Shown here: one piece after another, positions 24,584 to 32,264 of the stretch
Layout of the letters: the number at the start of each line of letters is the position of its first letter
Numbering within the stretch: the stretch's first letter is position 1
Source of the DNA: JBCCXL01 sp039191605
Lineage (GTDB): Bacteria > Acidobacteriota > Thermoanaerobaculia > Multivoradales > JAHZIX01
Direction of reading: 5' to 3'
Assembly (NCBI GenBank): GCA_039191605.1
Contig: JBCCXL010000029.1
Coordinates: 1 to 51,275 of the forward strand
DNA: 51,275 bases
Notes under the pieces: model-generated
What the model saw: only the letters and a program-made list of their open reading frames with translations
Told to the model about the DNA's origin: nothing
Database searches by the model: none
Program-made: the position numbers and the translations under genes

Positions 24584-27500
24584 ATGTGCATCCCTTCGCT
24601 TCATCGGGGCCTCGCCCGATGTGGCCTTCTCGTCTCGTGCGGGCTGATCCTGGCTGCGCTACTCGCCGCCTCAGCGCTTCCGGCCTTTGCCGCCGGTACC
24701 GTGACCGGTACCGTATTCCGCGATTACGACGCGGACGGTGCGGACGACGGGGCTTTCGAACCGGGAGTCGGGGGACTCACGGTCACCGCTTACGACGCTG
24801 CTGGAGCGGTCGCCGGTTCCATCGCCACCTGCTCTGCGACCGGCGTGCCCAGCGCGGGCTGTAATCTGTCGAACCTCGGCTTCTATGAGCTGTCGGTCGC
24901 GGGGGCGGGCCCGTACCGCCTGGAGCTCACCGGCCTTCCGGTGACGCTGCGTCCTGGGGCCGTGGGGTCGAACTCGTCGACCACCGTGCGTTTCGTCGCT
25001 GATCCTTCCGGCGGCACCACCGCGAACGTCGACTTCGCCGTCGCCAATCCCGCCCAGCACTGCCTGCCGGGCACTCGGGTTGCGACCCCCTGCTACGTCA
25101 ACGGAGATCCTCTGACGACCCCCGGTGGCGCCTGTGCTGGCGGTGGATCCGCAGCGGCGGACTTCGATGCCTTCGTGACCTTCCTCGACACCGTCGACAG
25201 CAACAACGGCACCGGGGTGACCCACGTCGCCGATGCGGATCAGCTGGGCAGCGTCTGGGGTGTCGCCTGGCAGCGCACCAGCCAGACTCTTTTCGCCGCC
25301 GCTACGGTGAAGCGCCACGTCGGACTCGGTCCGCTACCGGTGGGCTCCGCCGGCTCGCGCACCGGCGTGATCTACCGCCTCACCGGCGATCTCGGGACCG
25401 ACGACGCGGCCGCCGTGCTGCCCTGGTTCAACCTCGACGACATCACCGGGGTGGATACCGGTGCGGAGCCCGCGGCCCGTGGCCTGGACCCCTGCACTAC
25501 CGAGCCTAGCTACGATCCCAACGCCTTCGACGCCATCGGCAAGCTCGGCCTCGGCGATCTAGACATCTCGGAAGACGGCCTGGCTCTCTGGGTAGTGAAT
25601 CTTTTCGATCGCACCCTCTACGAGCTGGCCATCGGCGACCCGCCGCAGGTGCCCGGCGATGCTCAGGTCACCGCTCATCCCTTCGGCGCCGCAGAGCCTT
25701 CCTGCACCGCTGGCGTCTTCCGCCCCTGGGCGGTGAAGGCCCACGAGGGGCTGGTTTATGTCGGTGGCGTGTGCACCGGGGAGGCCGGGGGCACCGCCTC
25801 GGACCTCACCGCCCACGTTCTGGCCCACGATCCCGCGGGGGCTACCGGCAACTTCACCGAGGTCTTCCAGATGGATCTCGACTATCCCCGGGGCAAGGTC
25901 AGCGATCAGGGCTCCAACGAGCCCGCTGCCGAGTGGCGCCCGTGGATCGACGAGTGGAGCGATATCAACAGCCCCGCCCCGGGCTCCGGTCCCTTCGGGC
26001 AGACGATGTACCCGCAGCCTGTGCTGGCGGATATGGAGTTCGACATCGACGGCGCCATTCTGCTGGGCTTCATGGACCGTGCCGGTCAGCAGATGGGTAA
26101 CGAGAACTACCAGACCAACGGTGTGGACACTGCGACCTTCGAAGGGGTTGCCGCGGGCGACGTGCTGCGGGTGTGCTTCGATCCCGACGACACCAACGGT
26201 GACAGCAACCCCTACGTGCTGGAGCTGGGCTCCGACTGCCCTGGCCCCCTCGGTCCGACCCTCGGATCGGATCAGAGCCCTGGCCAGGGCCCCGGCAACC
26301 GCGAGTTCTACTGGACCGACTATTACCGCTGGGACAACAACACCAACGCGCCGGATGCCGGCACCCATCAGGAGATCACCCTCGGTGGTCTTTCCCATCG
26401 CTTTGGATCCGGTGAGGTTGGCGCCAGCGCCTTCGATCCCTACGACAACTTCCGTGCCGGTGGCGTGATCTGGATGAGCAATGCCGATGGCTCCCGCACC
26501 CACAGTCTGGAGGTCTTCGGCCAGGATGCCGGTGGCCAGCCGGCCACCTTCGGTAAGGCGGCGGGTATCGGCGATATGGAGGTGCTGTGCACGCCGGCTC
26601 CGCTGGAGCTGGGCAACCGGGTGTGGTGTGACGACGGAGACGGGGTCCAGGAGGGCGGCGAGACGTCGATCCCGGGCGTGAACGTGGTGCTGACCTGTGG
26701 TGGAGATACCGCGGTGACGGCAACCACCGATGCCCAGGGCCTCTACCTCTTCACCGATGCTGCCTATCAAGGCGTCAACGGCACGCGGATCCCCCGGGGA
26801 GCGAGCTGCACGATCTCCATCGATACGGCGGCCAACGCTGCCGCTCTGGCTTCCGCCTGCGGCGCTCCGGTGTTCCCGACCGTGGCAAACAGTGGCTCTG
26901 GCGCTGTGCCGGATCTCAACGACTCCGATGGCGTCGATGGCGGAGGCAGTATCGTCCAGACCGCCGTCTCTACCGGCTCCGACGGAGACAACAACCACAG
27001 CTACGATTTCGGCTTCAGCATCACCCCCCCGCCCCTCGGAACGATCGGCGATACGGTGTGGTGTGATGGTCTGGAGGGCACCGGCAATGGCACCTTCGAC
27101 GCCGGCGAAGGCTTGACCAACATTACGGTCTCGCTTTTCGACGACACCAATTGCGACAACGTCGCCGACGGCGGCGCTATCGGCGCCATGTCGACGGCAG
27201 GGGATGGTCAATACCTCTTCCAGAACCTGCCCATCGGAACTCCTGGAGATCCGGTGTGTTACGTCGTTCAGGTCGATACCGCGGACGCCGATCTGGGGAC
27301 CTGCAACTCTCCCATCACGCCAGTGGAGACGTCGCCGGATCTCGATACCGACAACCCGGACGACCTGGACAACAACTTCGGCTTCGAAGAACCCCTGGGT
27401 ACCGGCTCCATCGGCGACACGGTGTGGTGCGACGGTCTCGAGGGGACCGGCAACGGGACCTTCGACGCCGGCGAAGGCTTGACCAACATTACGGTCTCGC

Positions 27501-29071
27501 TCTTCGACGACACCGACTGCGACAACGTCGCCGATGGCGGCGCTATCGGCGCCATGGCGACGGCGGGGGACGGGCAATACCTCTTCACCGGCCTCCCCAT
27601 CGGTCCGCCGGGCAACCCCGTTTGCTATGTCGTACAGGTCGATACCGCGGACGTGGATCTGGGAACCTGCAACTCTCCCATCACTCCGGTGGAGACGTCG
27701 CCGGACCTGGATTCCGACAATCCGGACGATCTGGACAACGACTTCGGCTTCGAAGAACCCCTGGGCACCGGCTCCATCGGTGACACGGTGTGGTGCGACG
27801 GCTTCGAGGGCACCGGCAACGGCACCTTCGACGCCGGGGAGGGCTTACCGAACGTGACGATTTCCCTCTTCGACGATCCTGATTGCGACGATGTCGCCGA
27901 TGGCGGCGCTATCGGCGCGATGGCGACCGCCGGGGACGGTCAATATCTCTTTACCGGCCTACCCATCGGTCCGCCGGGCAATCCCGTTTGCTACGTCGTG
28001 CAGGTCGATACCGCGGACCTGGATCTGGGGACCTGCAACGTCCCCATCACCCCGGTGGAGACGTCGCCGGATCTAGACTCCGACAATCCGGATGATCTGG
28101 ACAACGACTTCGGCTTCGAAGAGCCCCTGGGGACCGGCTCCATCGGTGACACGGTGTGGTGCGATGGTCTCGAGGGGACCGGTAACGGGACCTTCGACGC
28201 CGGGGAGGGCTTGCCGGACGTGACGGTGACCCTCTTCGACGATCCCGACTGCGACGACGTCGCCGACGGCGGCGCGATTGGGACGATGTCGACGGCGGGG
28301 GATGGTCAATACCTCTTCACCGGCCTGCCCATCGGCCCGCCGGGCATTCCGGTCTGCTACGTCGTCCAGGTGGACGCCGCGGATCCGGATCTCGGTACCT
28401 GCACCATTCCCATCACCCCGGTGGAGACGTCACCGGATCTGGACAACGACAACCCGGACGATCTGGACAACGACTTCGGCTTCGAAGAACCCTGCAACGA
28501 CGACGACGGCGACGGGGTCTGCAACGAATCCTGCGTCGGCGATCGCGATGGCGACGGCGAGCCGGATTGCAGCGACTTCGATCCTCAGGGTTATTTCTAC
28601 TGTGAGGACACCGGCCAGATCCTGCCTGGCGGCTCCATCGCCGTGAGCGGTCCTGGCTCCGTCGACATCGTCGAGGACGGTAGCTCCGGTCGCTATACCT
28701 TCTTCACCGACGGAACTCCGGGCGTCTATGAGCTGCTGGTGACGCCACCGGCGGACTTCCCGCTCAGCACCGAGTGCAGCGACTCCGGGATCCTCGATCC
28801 CACCGGGCAGCCGGATCCCCTGCTGCTGGGAACCGAGGAAGTGCTGGATACCGGTTTCCTCAGCTCTCCTGCCTGTAGCGACAATCCCTACTACCTCTTC
28901 TTCGACCTCGAGGCCGGGGACCCGGTGATTCTCGCCAATAACATCCCACTCCGCGAGTGTCGCGGCCCGGACGTGGTGGAAGTACCCACCGCCTCGGGTA
29001 CCGCTCTCGGGGTGCTGGGTCTGCTCTTGGCCGCGTCGGCGCTGTTGCTGCTGCGGCGGCGACTCTCGTAG
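24584..29071 (+). CDS. SdrD-B repeat surface protein with CTERM-like tail
   Basis: 1495 residues. The start ATG at 24584 gives a clear signal peptide (cleavage near AFAAG). The frame is open to 24455, but that part does not fit export. A first SdrD-B unit (TVTGTVFRDYDADGADDG) is followed by a large unclassified region of about 600 residues (VWGVAWQRTSQTLFAAATVK, YRLTGDLGTDDAAAVLP). Another SdrD-B unit (LGNRVWCDDGDGVQEGGE) precedes four near-identical 122-residue SdrD-B units at 27044-28507. Asp-rich DGDGVCNE and DRDGDGEPDCSD segments resemble calcium-binding thrombospondin-3 loops. The tail EVPTASGTALG, a hydrophobic helix and LLRRR resembles the IPTL/VPxx-CTERM sorting signals. It is likely a calcium-stabilised surface adhesin or stalk. 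Confidence 0.85.
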   Translation: MCIPSLHRGLARCGLLVSCGLILAALLAASALPAFAAGTVTGTVFRDYDADGADDGAFEPGVGGLTVTAYDAAGAVAGSIATCSATGVPSAGCNLSNLGFYELSVAGAGPYRLELTGLPVTLRPGAVGSNSSTTVRFVADPSGGTTANVDFAVANPAQHCLPGTRVATPCYVNGDPLTTPGGACAGGGSAAADFDAFVTFLDTVDSNNGTGVTHVADADQLGSVWGVAWQRTSQTLFAAATVKRHVGLGPLPVGSAGSRTGVIYRLTGDLGTDDAAAVLPWFNLDDITGVDTGAEPAARGLDPCTTEPSYDPNAFDAIGKLGLGDLDISEDGLALWVVNLFDRTLYELAIGDPPQVPGDAQVTAHPFGAAEPSCTAGVFRPWAVKAHEGLVYVGGVCTGEAGGTASDLTAHVLAHDPAGATGNFTEVFQMDLDYPRGKVSDQGSNEPAAEWRPWIDEWSDINSPAPGSGPFGQTMYPQPVLADMEFDIDGAILLGFMDRAGQQMGNENYQTNGVDTATFEGVAAGDVLRVCFDPDDTNGDSNPYVLELGSDCPGPLGPTLGSDQSPGQGPGNREFYWTDYYRWDNNTNAPDAGTHQEITLGGLSHRFGSGEVGASAFDPYDNFRAGGVIWMSNADGSRTHSLEVFGQDAGGQPATFGKAAGIGDMEVLCTPAPLELGNRVWCDDGDGVQEGGETSIPGVNVVLTCGGDTAVTATTDAQGLYLFTDAAYQGVNGTRIPRGASCTISIDTAANAAALASACGAPVFPTVANSGSGAVPDLNDSDGVDGGGSIVQTAVSTGSDGDNNHSYDFGFSITPPPLGTIGDTVWCDGLEGTGNGTFDAGEGLTNITVSLFDDTNCDNVADGGAIGAMSTAGDGQYLFQNLPIGTPGDPVCYVVQVDTADADLGTCNSPITPVETSPDLDTDNPDDLDNNFGFEEPLGTGSIGDTVWCDGLEGTGNGTFDAGEGLTNITVSLFDDTDCDNVADGGAIGAMATAGDGQYLFTGLPIGPPGNPVCYVVQVDTADVDLGTCNSPITPVETSPDLDSDNPDDLDNDFGFEEPLGTGSIGDTVWCDGFEGTGNGTFDAGEGLPNVTISLFDDPDCDDVADGGAIGAMATAGDGQYLFTGLPIGPPGNPVCYVVQVDTADLDLGTCNVPITPVETSPDLDSDNPDDLDNDFGFEEPLGTGSIGDTVWCDGLEGTGNGTFDAGEGLPDVTVTLFDDPDCDDVADGGAIGTMSTAGDGQYLFTGLPIGPPGIPVCYVVQVDAADPDLGTCTIPITPVETSPDLDNDNPDDLDNDFGFEEPCNDDDGDGVCNESCVGDRDGDGEPDCSDFDPQGYFYCEDTGQILPGGSIAVSGPGSVDIVEDGSSGRYTFFTDGTPGVYELLVTPPADFPLSTECSDSGILDPTGQPDPLLLGTEEVLDTGFLSSPACSDNPYYLFFDLEAGDPVILANNIPLRECRGPDVVEVPTASGTALGVLGLLLAASALLLLRRRLS
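27044..28507 (+). repeat. Four tandem 366-bp repeats (SdrD-B units)
   Basis: Units begin at 27044, 27410, 27776 and 28142, each exactly 366 bp (122 codons). The DNA is very similar, so expansion was recent. The array lies inside the reading frame of the surface protein. Confidence 0.92.
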
Positions 29072-29102
29072 CCGCTAGCTCAGCAGAATGCTGAAAAGAC
29101 TC

Positions 29103-29144
29103 GCGCCGGTGGGAGCCGAAGCTTCCACCGGCGCTTTCTCTTTT
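29103..29144. terminator. Bidirectional terminator between convergent genes
   Basis: GCGCCGGTGG (29103-29112) pairs with CCACCGGCGC (29125-29134). The plus side ends TTTCTCTTTT; on the minus side GAGTCTTTTC follows. It serves the SdrD-B gene and the beta-helix gene. Confidence 0.82.
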
Positions 29145-29209
29145 GGGCTTGTTTAGACCCTTCAATCGGGAGCGGAGGCGTCAGGTGGAGCCTGATCTTC
29201 CCAAGAACG

Positions 29210-30070
29210 TTAGAGGCAAAGCCCCCCAATGCAGGCGCTGGGGTCGAGTTCATGATCGCCGACGATTTGCATGTCGTCGACGACGTTGGTGGAGGTGCCG
29301 GAATCCTGGCCGACGACGAGCTGGCTATTCGTGTTGTCGGTCACCACGTTGCCCTTGGCGAGGCTCTTGGGGGAGACGAAGATTCCGACCTTGTTGAAGG
29401 AGCTAACATTGTCGCGCACCACGCTGCTGTCCCCGGTGATGATTCCAGCGCTGCCGTTGTTCTTGGTTACGCTGTTGCGGATGTTGCATAGGTCGGCACA
29501 TAAGATGCCGGTAATGCTGTTCTCGAAGGCGACCACGTCATTGAAGACGCAGGCATCCCTACAGAGGATTCCGTTGGCCTTGTTGGTGATCGCCTGAACA
29601 TTCTCGATCAGCGCACCGTTCCGTAAGTAGGCTCCCTGGCTGGAGTTGCTGATCAGTCGCAGGTCCTGGAGCTGTGAGAAGTCCTGGAGGTAGATTCCGA
29701 CCTTGGCGAAGGCACGGATGTTGCCGTTCTTCACCGTCACATAATTTCGGTTGGGTCCGTACACGCCATACTGGCTGGGCGATAAGGGGCTGCTGCCGAA
29801 GATCGTGAAGCCGTTGAGATCCAGGGTGATGTGATCTTGGGTGGGCTGGATGCCGTCGACCCCCGCCGAGACGTAGAGGGAGCTGGTAAGGCGGTAAGAG
29901 GTCGCGGCGGAAAGGGTGACGGGGTAGCCCGGAGCGTCCCCTGCGGTGATCCCCCCGGCGAGGGCGTCGAGATGGCCGAATTCGATGACTTGGGCCGATG
30001 CCGCGGTGGGTGTGGAGAGCAGGAGAACGAGGAGAGCGAGAACGGAGGCGGAAGTGAGGATGCGAGACAT
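29210..30070 (-). CDS. Secreted right-handed beta-helix protein, paralogue 1
   Basis: 286 residues from ATG at 30070 with GGAG upstream on the minus strand; a TTG at 30085 is in frame. A signal peptide (ILTSASVLALLVLLL) is followed by LAGGITAGDAPGYPVTL, shared with the neighbour. A core of short repeated strands follows (GVYGPNRNYVTVKNGNIRAF, GILCRDACVFNDVV, GILCADLCNIRNSV), typical of parallel beta-helix proteins of the pectate-lyase or NosD type. Paired Cys recur at the same place in successive coils. The C-terminus ends HELDPSACIGGLCL, identical in the paralogue. Binding to or cutting of polysaccharide is possible, but no catalytic residues are recognised. Confidence 0.75.
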   Translation of the reverse strand: MSRILTSASVLALLVLLLSTPTAASAQVIEFGHLDALAGGITAGDAPGYPVTLSAATSYRLTSSLYVSAGVDGIQPTQDHITLDLNGFTIFGSSPLSPSQYGVYGPNRNYVTVKNGNIRAFAKVGIYLQDFSQLQDLRLISNSSQGAYLRNGALIENVQAITNKANGILCRDACVFNDVVAFENSITGILCADLCNIRNSVTKNNGSAGIITGDSSVVRDNVSSFNKVGIFVSPKSLAKGNVVTDNTNSQLVVGQDSGTSTNVVDDMQIVGDHELDPSACIGGLCL

Positions 30071-30143
30071 CTTGGAAAACTCCAATAGAAGGTTACGGGT
30101 TCAGAGTGTCGCGAAGGGAAGGTGGGGGAGCTAGGGTTTCAGG

Positions 30144-30228
30144 GCGAAGGCTGAGAGTTGGCGAAGGCTGAGAGTTGGCGAAGGCTGAGAGGTGGCGAAG
30201 GCTGAGAGGTGGCGAAGGCTAAGAGGTA
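30144..30228 (-). repeat. 17-bp tandem repeat, 5 copies
   Basis: Plus-strand unit GCGAAGGCTGAGAG(G/T)TG at 30144, 30161, 30178, 30195 and 30212 (last copy diverged). It lies between the two beta-helix genes and downstream of the second one. There are no spacers, so it is not a CRISPR array. Confidence 0.92.
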
Positions 30229-30234
30229 GGAGCT

Positions 30235-31110
30235 TTAGAGGCAGAGACCGCCAATGCAGGCGCTGGGGTCGAGCTCGTGATCGTTGAGAATTTCGACATC
30301 GTCGACGACGTTGGTCGCCGTACCGCTGTCGTCCCCGACGATGATCTCCTCGCCGTTGTTGTCCACCACCACGTTGTGGGTCACCAGACTCTGGCCGTTA
30401 GTGACCAGGCCAATCTTGTTGCGAGCGCTGGTGCAGTGATGGACGTTGCTGCGTTTGCCGACCCAGATCCCGACATAGCCGTTGAATCGGGAGATGGAGC
30501 GCTCGACCTGGCAGTCATCGCCGCAGGAGATACCGGTGGTGCCGCTGGAGGAAACGATGGCCTGGGAGAGCTGGCAGCCTTGAGCACAGCGAACGCCGAT
30601 GCTGTCGCTGTAGCGCACCTGTACATCGTGGATCTGGCTCAGGGCGCCGGCATCGATGCCGATACCGTTGCTGCCAATGACCCGCATCTCGAGGATCTTG
30701 GCGTCTCCGCCAACGCGGATGCCGGCATAGCCGAAGCCCTCGATGGTGCCCTTCTTGACGGTAGTTCCGAAGTGGTTGCCGCCGTTGATGCCGTAGGGGG
30801 CCTGAGGGTTTCCGGCGACGGCGAAGAGGGTGAAGCCGTCGAGATCGAGGGTCACCTCCGGGCTATCGATCTCCACTGCGGAAACTCCATTGGGCGCGAA
30901 GAGGTTGCCGTCTAATCGGTAAGAGCCCGGATCCTTGAGCAGGGCTGGGTACCCGGGGGCATCCCCAGGCGTGATTCCGCCGGCGAGGACGTCGTTGTGA
31001 TCGAAGACGACGACCTGAGCCTCCACAGCGCTTGCCGAGAGGGTGAGAGCGAGATAGGTGAATAGAAGGGTTGGCAAAGCCAGCAGTGAGACTTTGGGAG
31101 AGAAGGACAT
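30235..31110 (-). CDS. Secreted right-handed beta-helix protein, paralogue 2
   Basis: 291 residues from ATG at 31110 behind GGAGAACCGCCG; the frame is open to 31185, but that extension lacks a signal. A signal peptide precedes LAGGITPGDAPGYPALL. Beta-helix coils follow (GINGGNHFGTTVKKGTIEGF, GVRCAQGCQLSQAIV, GISCGDDCQVERSI), then ATNVVDDVEILND and the invariant tail HELDPSACIGGLCL. It is about half identical to the downstream gene, with coil Cys pairs in register. The pair arose by tandem duplication. The function is unknown beyond an extracellular or surface beta-helix. Confidence 0.76.
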   Translation of the reverse strand: MSFSPKVSLLALPTLLFTYLALTLSASAVEAQVVVFDHNDVLAGGITPGDAPGYPALLKDPGSYRLDGNLFAPNGVSAVEIDSPEVTLDLDGFTLFAVAGNPQAPYGINGGNHFGTTVKKGTIEGFGYAGIRVGGDAKILEMRVIGSNGIGIDAGALSQIHDVQVRYSDSIGVRCAQGCQLSQAIVSSSGTTGISCGDDCQVERSISRFNGYVGIWVGKRSNVHHCTSARNKIGLVTNGQSLVTHNVVVDNNGEEIIVGDDSGTATNVVDDVEILNDHELDPSACIGGLCL

Positions 31111-31195
31111 CGGCGGTTCTCCTAGAGCTATGAAGTCTTGAATCGAGATTTTCGGGAAACAAACCGCGGCGTCTCTAGAGAGCAAAGAGCGAACA

Positions 31196-31240
31196 GTGCT
31201 GGCTGCCCGAGGTGCTGGCTGCCCGAGGTGCTGGCTGCCG
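31196..31240. repeat. 16-bp tandem repeat, 2.8 copies
   Basis: GTGCTGGCTGCCCGAG at 31196 and 31212, then GTGCTGGCTGCCG at 31228. Confidence 0.85.
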
Positions 31241-31496
31241 GCCAGGGGGAGTAGCCACTCAACGGGCTTGCCGGTGGCTTAGAGACTCGCCGCTAATCGA
31301 TGAGGGCGAGACGCTAGCAGGCGCTAATAGGGGATTTTGCGCTGCGCCGCGAAAATGAATCGAGAATGAATCCTTTGGCGCATCTTCTGATTCCCGTCAT
31401 GGTGCCCCCAGTCGAGGCCCCCAGTCGAGGAGCACAAGTCGAGGGCTCGCTCTATAAGAGTTAGGGCAAAGGAGCGCGGGAGCACAGGAGGGCGGC

Positions 31497-31529
31497 ACAA
31501 AAAGGAAAAGGGCCCCGCAGGGGGGCCCA
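31497..31529 (-). terminator. Leftward Rho-independent terminator
   Basis: On the minus strand GGGCCCC pairs with GGGGCCC around a short loop and is followed by a TTTTTCCTTTTT tract (plus-strand A-rich 31497-31510). No gene ending here is clear. Confidence 0.75.
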
Positions 31530-31853
31530 TCACCGATTTGAGCGAAGGGGATGGCGAGAGATCACTCGCCTCAGGGGCTGGCCATGGAGAGCCGGAGAGG
31601 CTCGCTTTGGCAGCTTGGCGCGGAGTCGGAGCGCGGTCCTGGGAAGGACCTGTGGGATGCTCTCTCGTCGCACCAGGCCCGGGAGTGGGGTTCTCGGGCC
31701 GGAGGGCCGCTCAGCTGTACCCGAGCGGGGGAACTTAGCTGCAGGAGCTGTCCGAAGCTGCAAACCCTGCAGTGAAGTGAAGTCGCCTGCGTCGTCCAAC
31801 GATGTCATCCAACAATGCGGAGGCCGGGCGGGGACAGTCTTCGTCTCTAAGTT

Positions 31854-31880
31854 CGGTCTAACAGGGTAAGTAGGCGGGGG
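31854..31880 (-). promoter_or_regulatory. Element shared with the region upstream of the 33701-34480 gene
   Basis: The plus strand reads GGTCTAACAGGGTAAGTAGG here and TTGGATTAATAGGGTACGTAGG at about 34528-34549. Both continue with a G-run, then an A-run and GAGRGRAGRG. In leftward orientation the core is CCTACNTACCCTNTTA. It may be a promoter or a common leader. Confidence 0.35.
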
Positions 31881-31959
31881 GAAAAATGGAGAGAAGAGCA
31901 AAAAAGTTGAAAAAAATTTCTGCGACTCTGCAACCTTGTCGAGGGATGGGGTTCAGGGC

Positions 31960-31995
31960 AAAAAAAAGCGCCGCGGAAGCAGTTGCAACCGCGGC
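31960..31995 (-). terminator. Leftward terminator downstream of the subtilase gene
   Basis: Minus strand: GCCGCGG pairs with CCGCGGC around a 12-nt loop and is followed by GCTTTTTTTT. It lies about 270 bases after the subtilase stop. Confidence 0.8.
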
Positions 31996-32264
31996 AGATC
32001 GAAGCCCTCCTCAACGAGGTTCTATGTGGCGTGGGCCTGGCATCCTGGGTAGGAGCGGCTCTTGAAGTCCGCGGGAGCGGCGCGCCGACAGTCGGTGGGG
32101 CTGGGCTCATAGCCCCGAGAGTTTGGGTTGGTGGATCCTTAGGTTGGTTAGGTCCTTAAACGATGGTTGAGGTTCGCGATGGCTCGAGGCCGCAACAGTC
32201 AGGCCGCAGAAGTCAGGCCGCAGAAGTCCGCAACGAACTGGCGGGGACTGAATGGGATTGCGCT

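Larger units (their letters stand above)
31111..32264. other. Gene-poor region with repeats and two leftward terminators
   Basis: No convincing gene in about 1.1 kb. It holds a 16-bp repeat (31196-31240), CCCCAGTCGAGG-type repeats near 31409-31431, a leftward terminator at 31497-31529, a sequence element shared with 34525-34548, and a leftward terminator at 31960-31995. A leftward frame of about 90 codons ends just before the first terminator (stop at 31530), but its Arg/Pro/Ser-rich product looks non-coding. Confidence 0.5.

Noticed and set aside
25559..27577. 672-codon open frame on the minus strand
   Set aside because: It lies opposite the SdrD-B gene, whose signal peptide, repeats and sorting tail are clear. 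The frame is open because of high GC and repeats.
30144..30228. Possible CRISPR array
   Set aside because: The 17-bp units are directly adjacent with no spacers and no cas genes nearby.
31530..31901. Leftward frame of up to 123 codons ending before a terminator
   Set aside because: The position is suggestive, but the product is Arg/Pro/Ser/Leu-rich without any pattern or good ribosome site. Kept only as a question in the gap entry.
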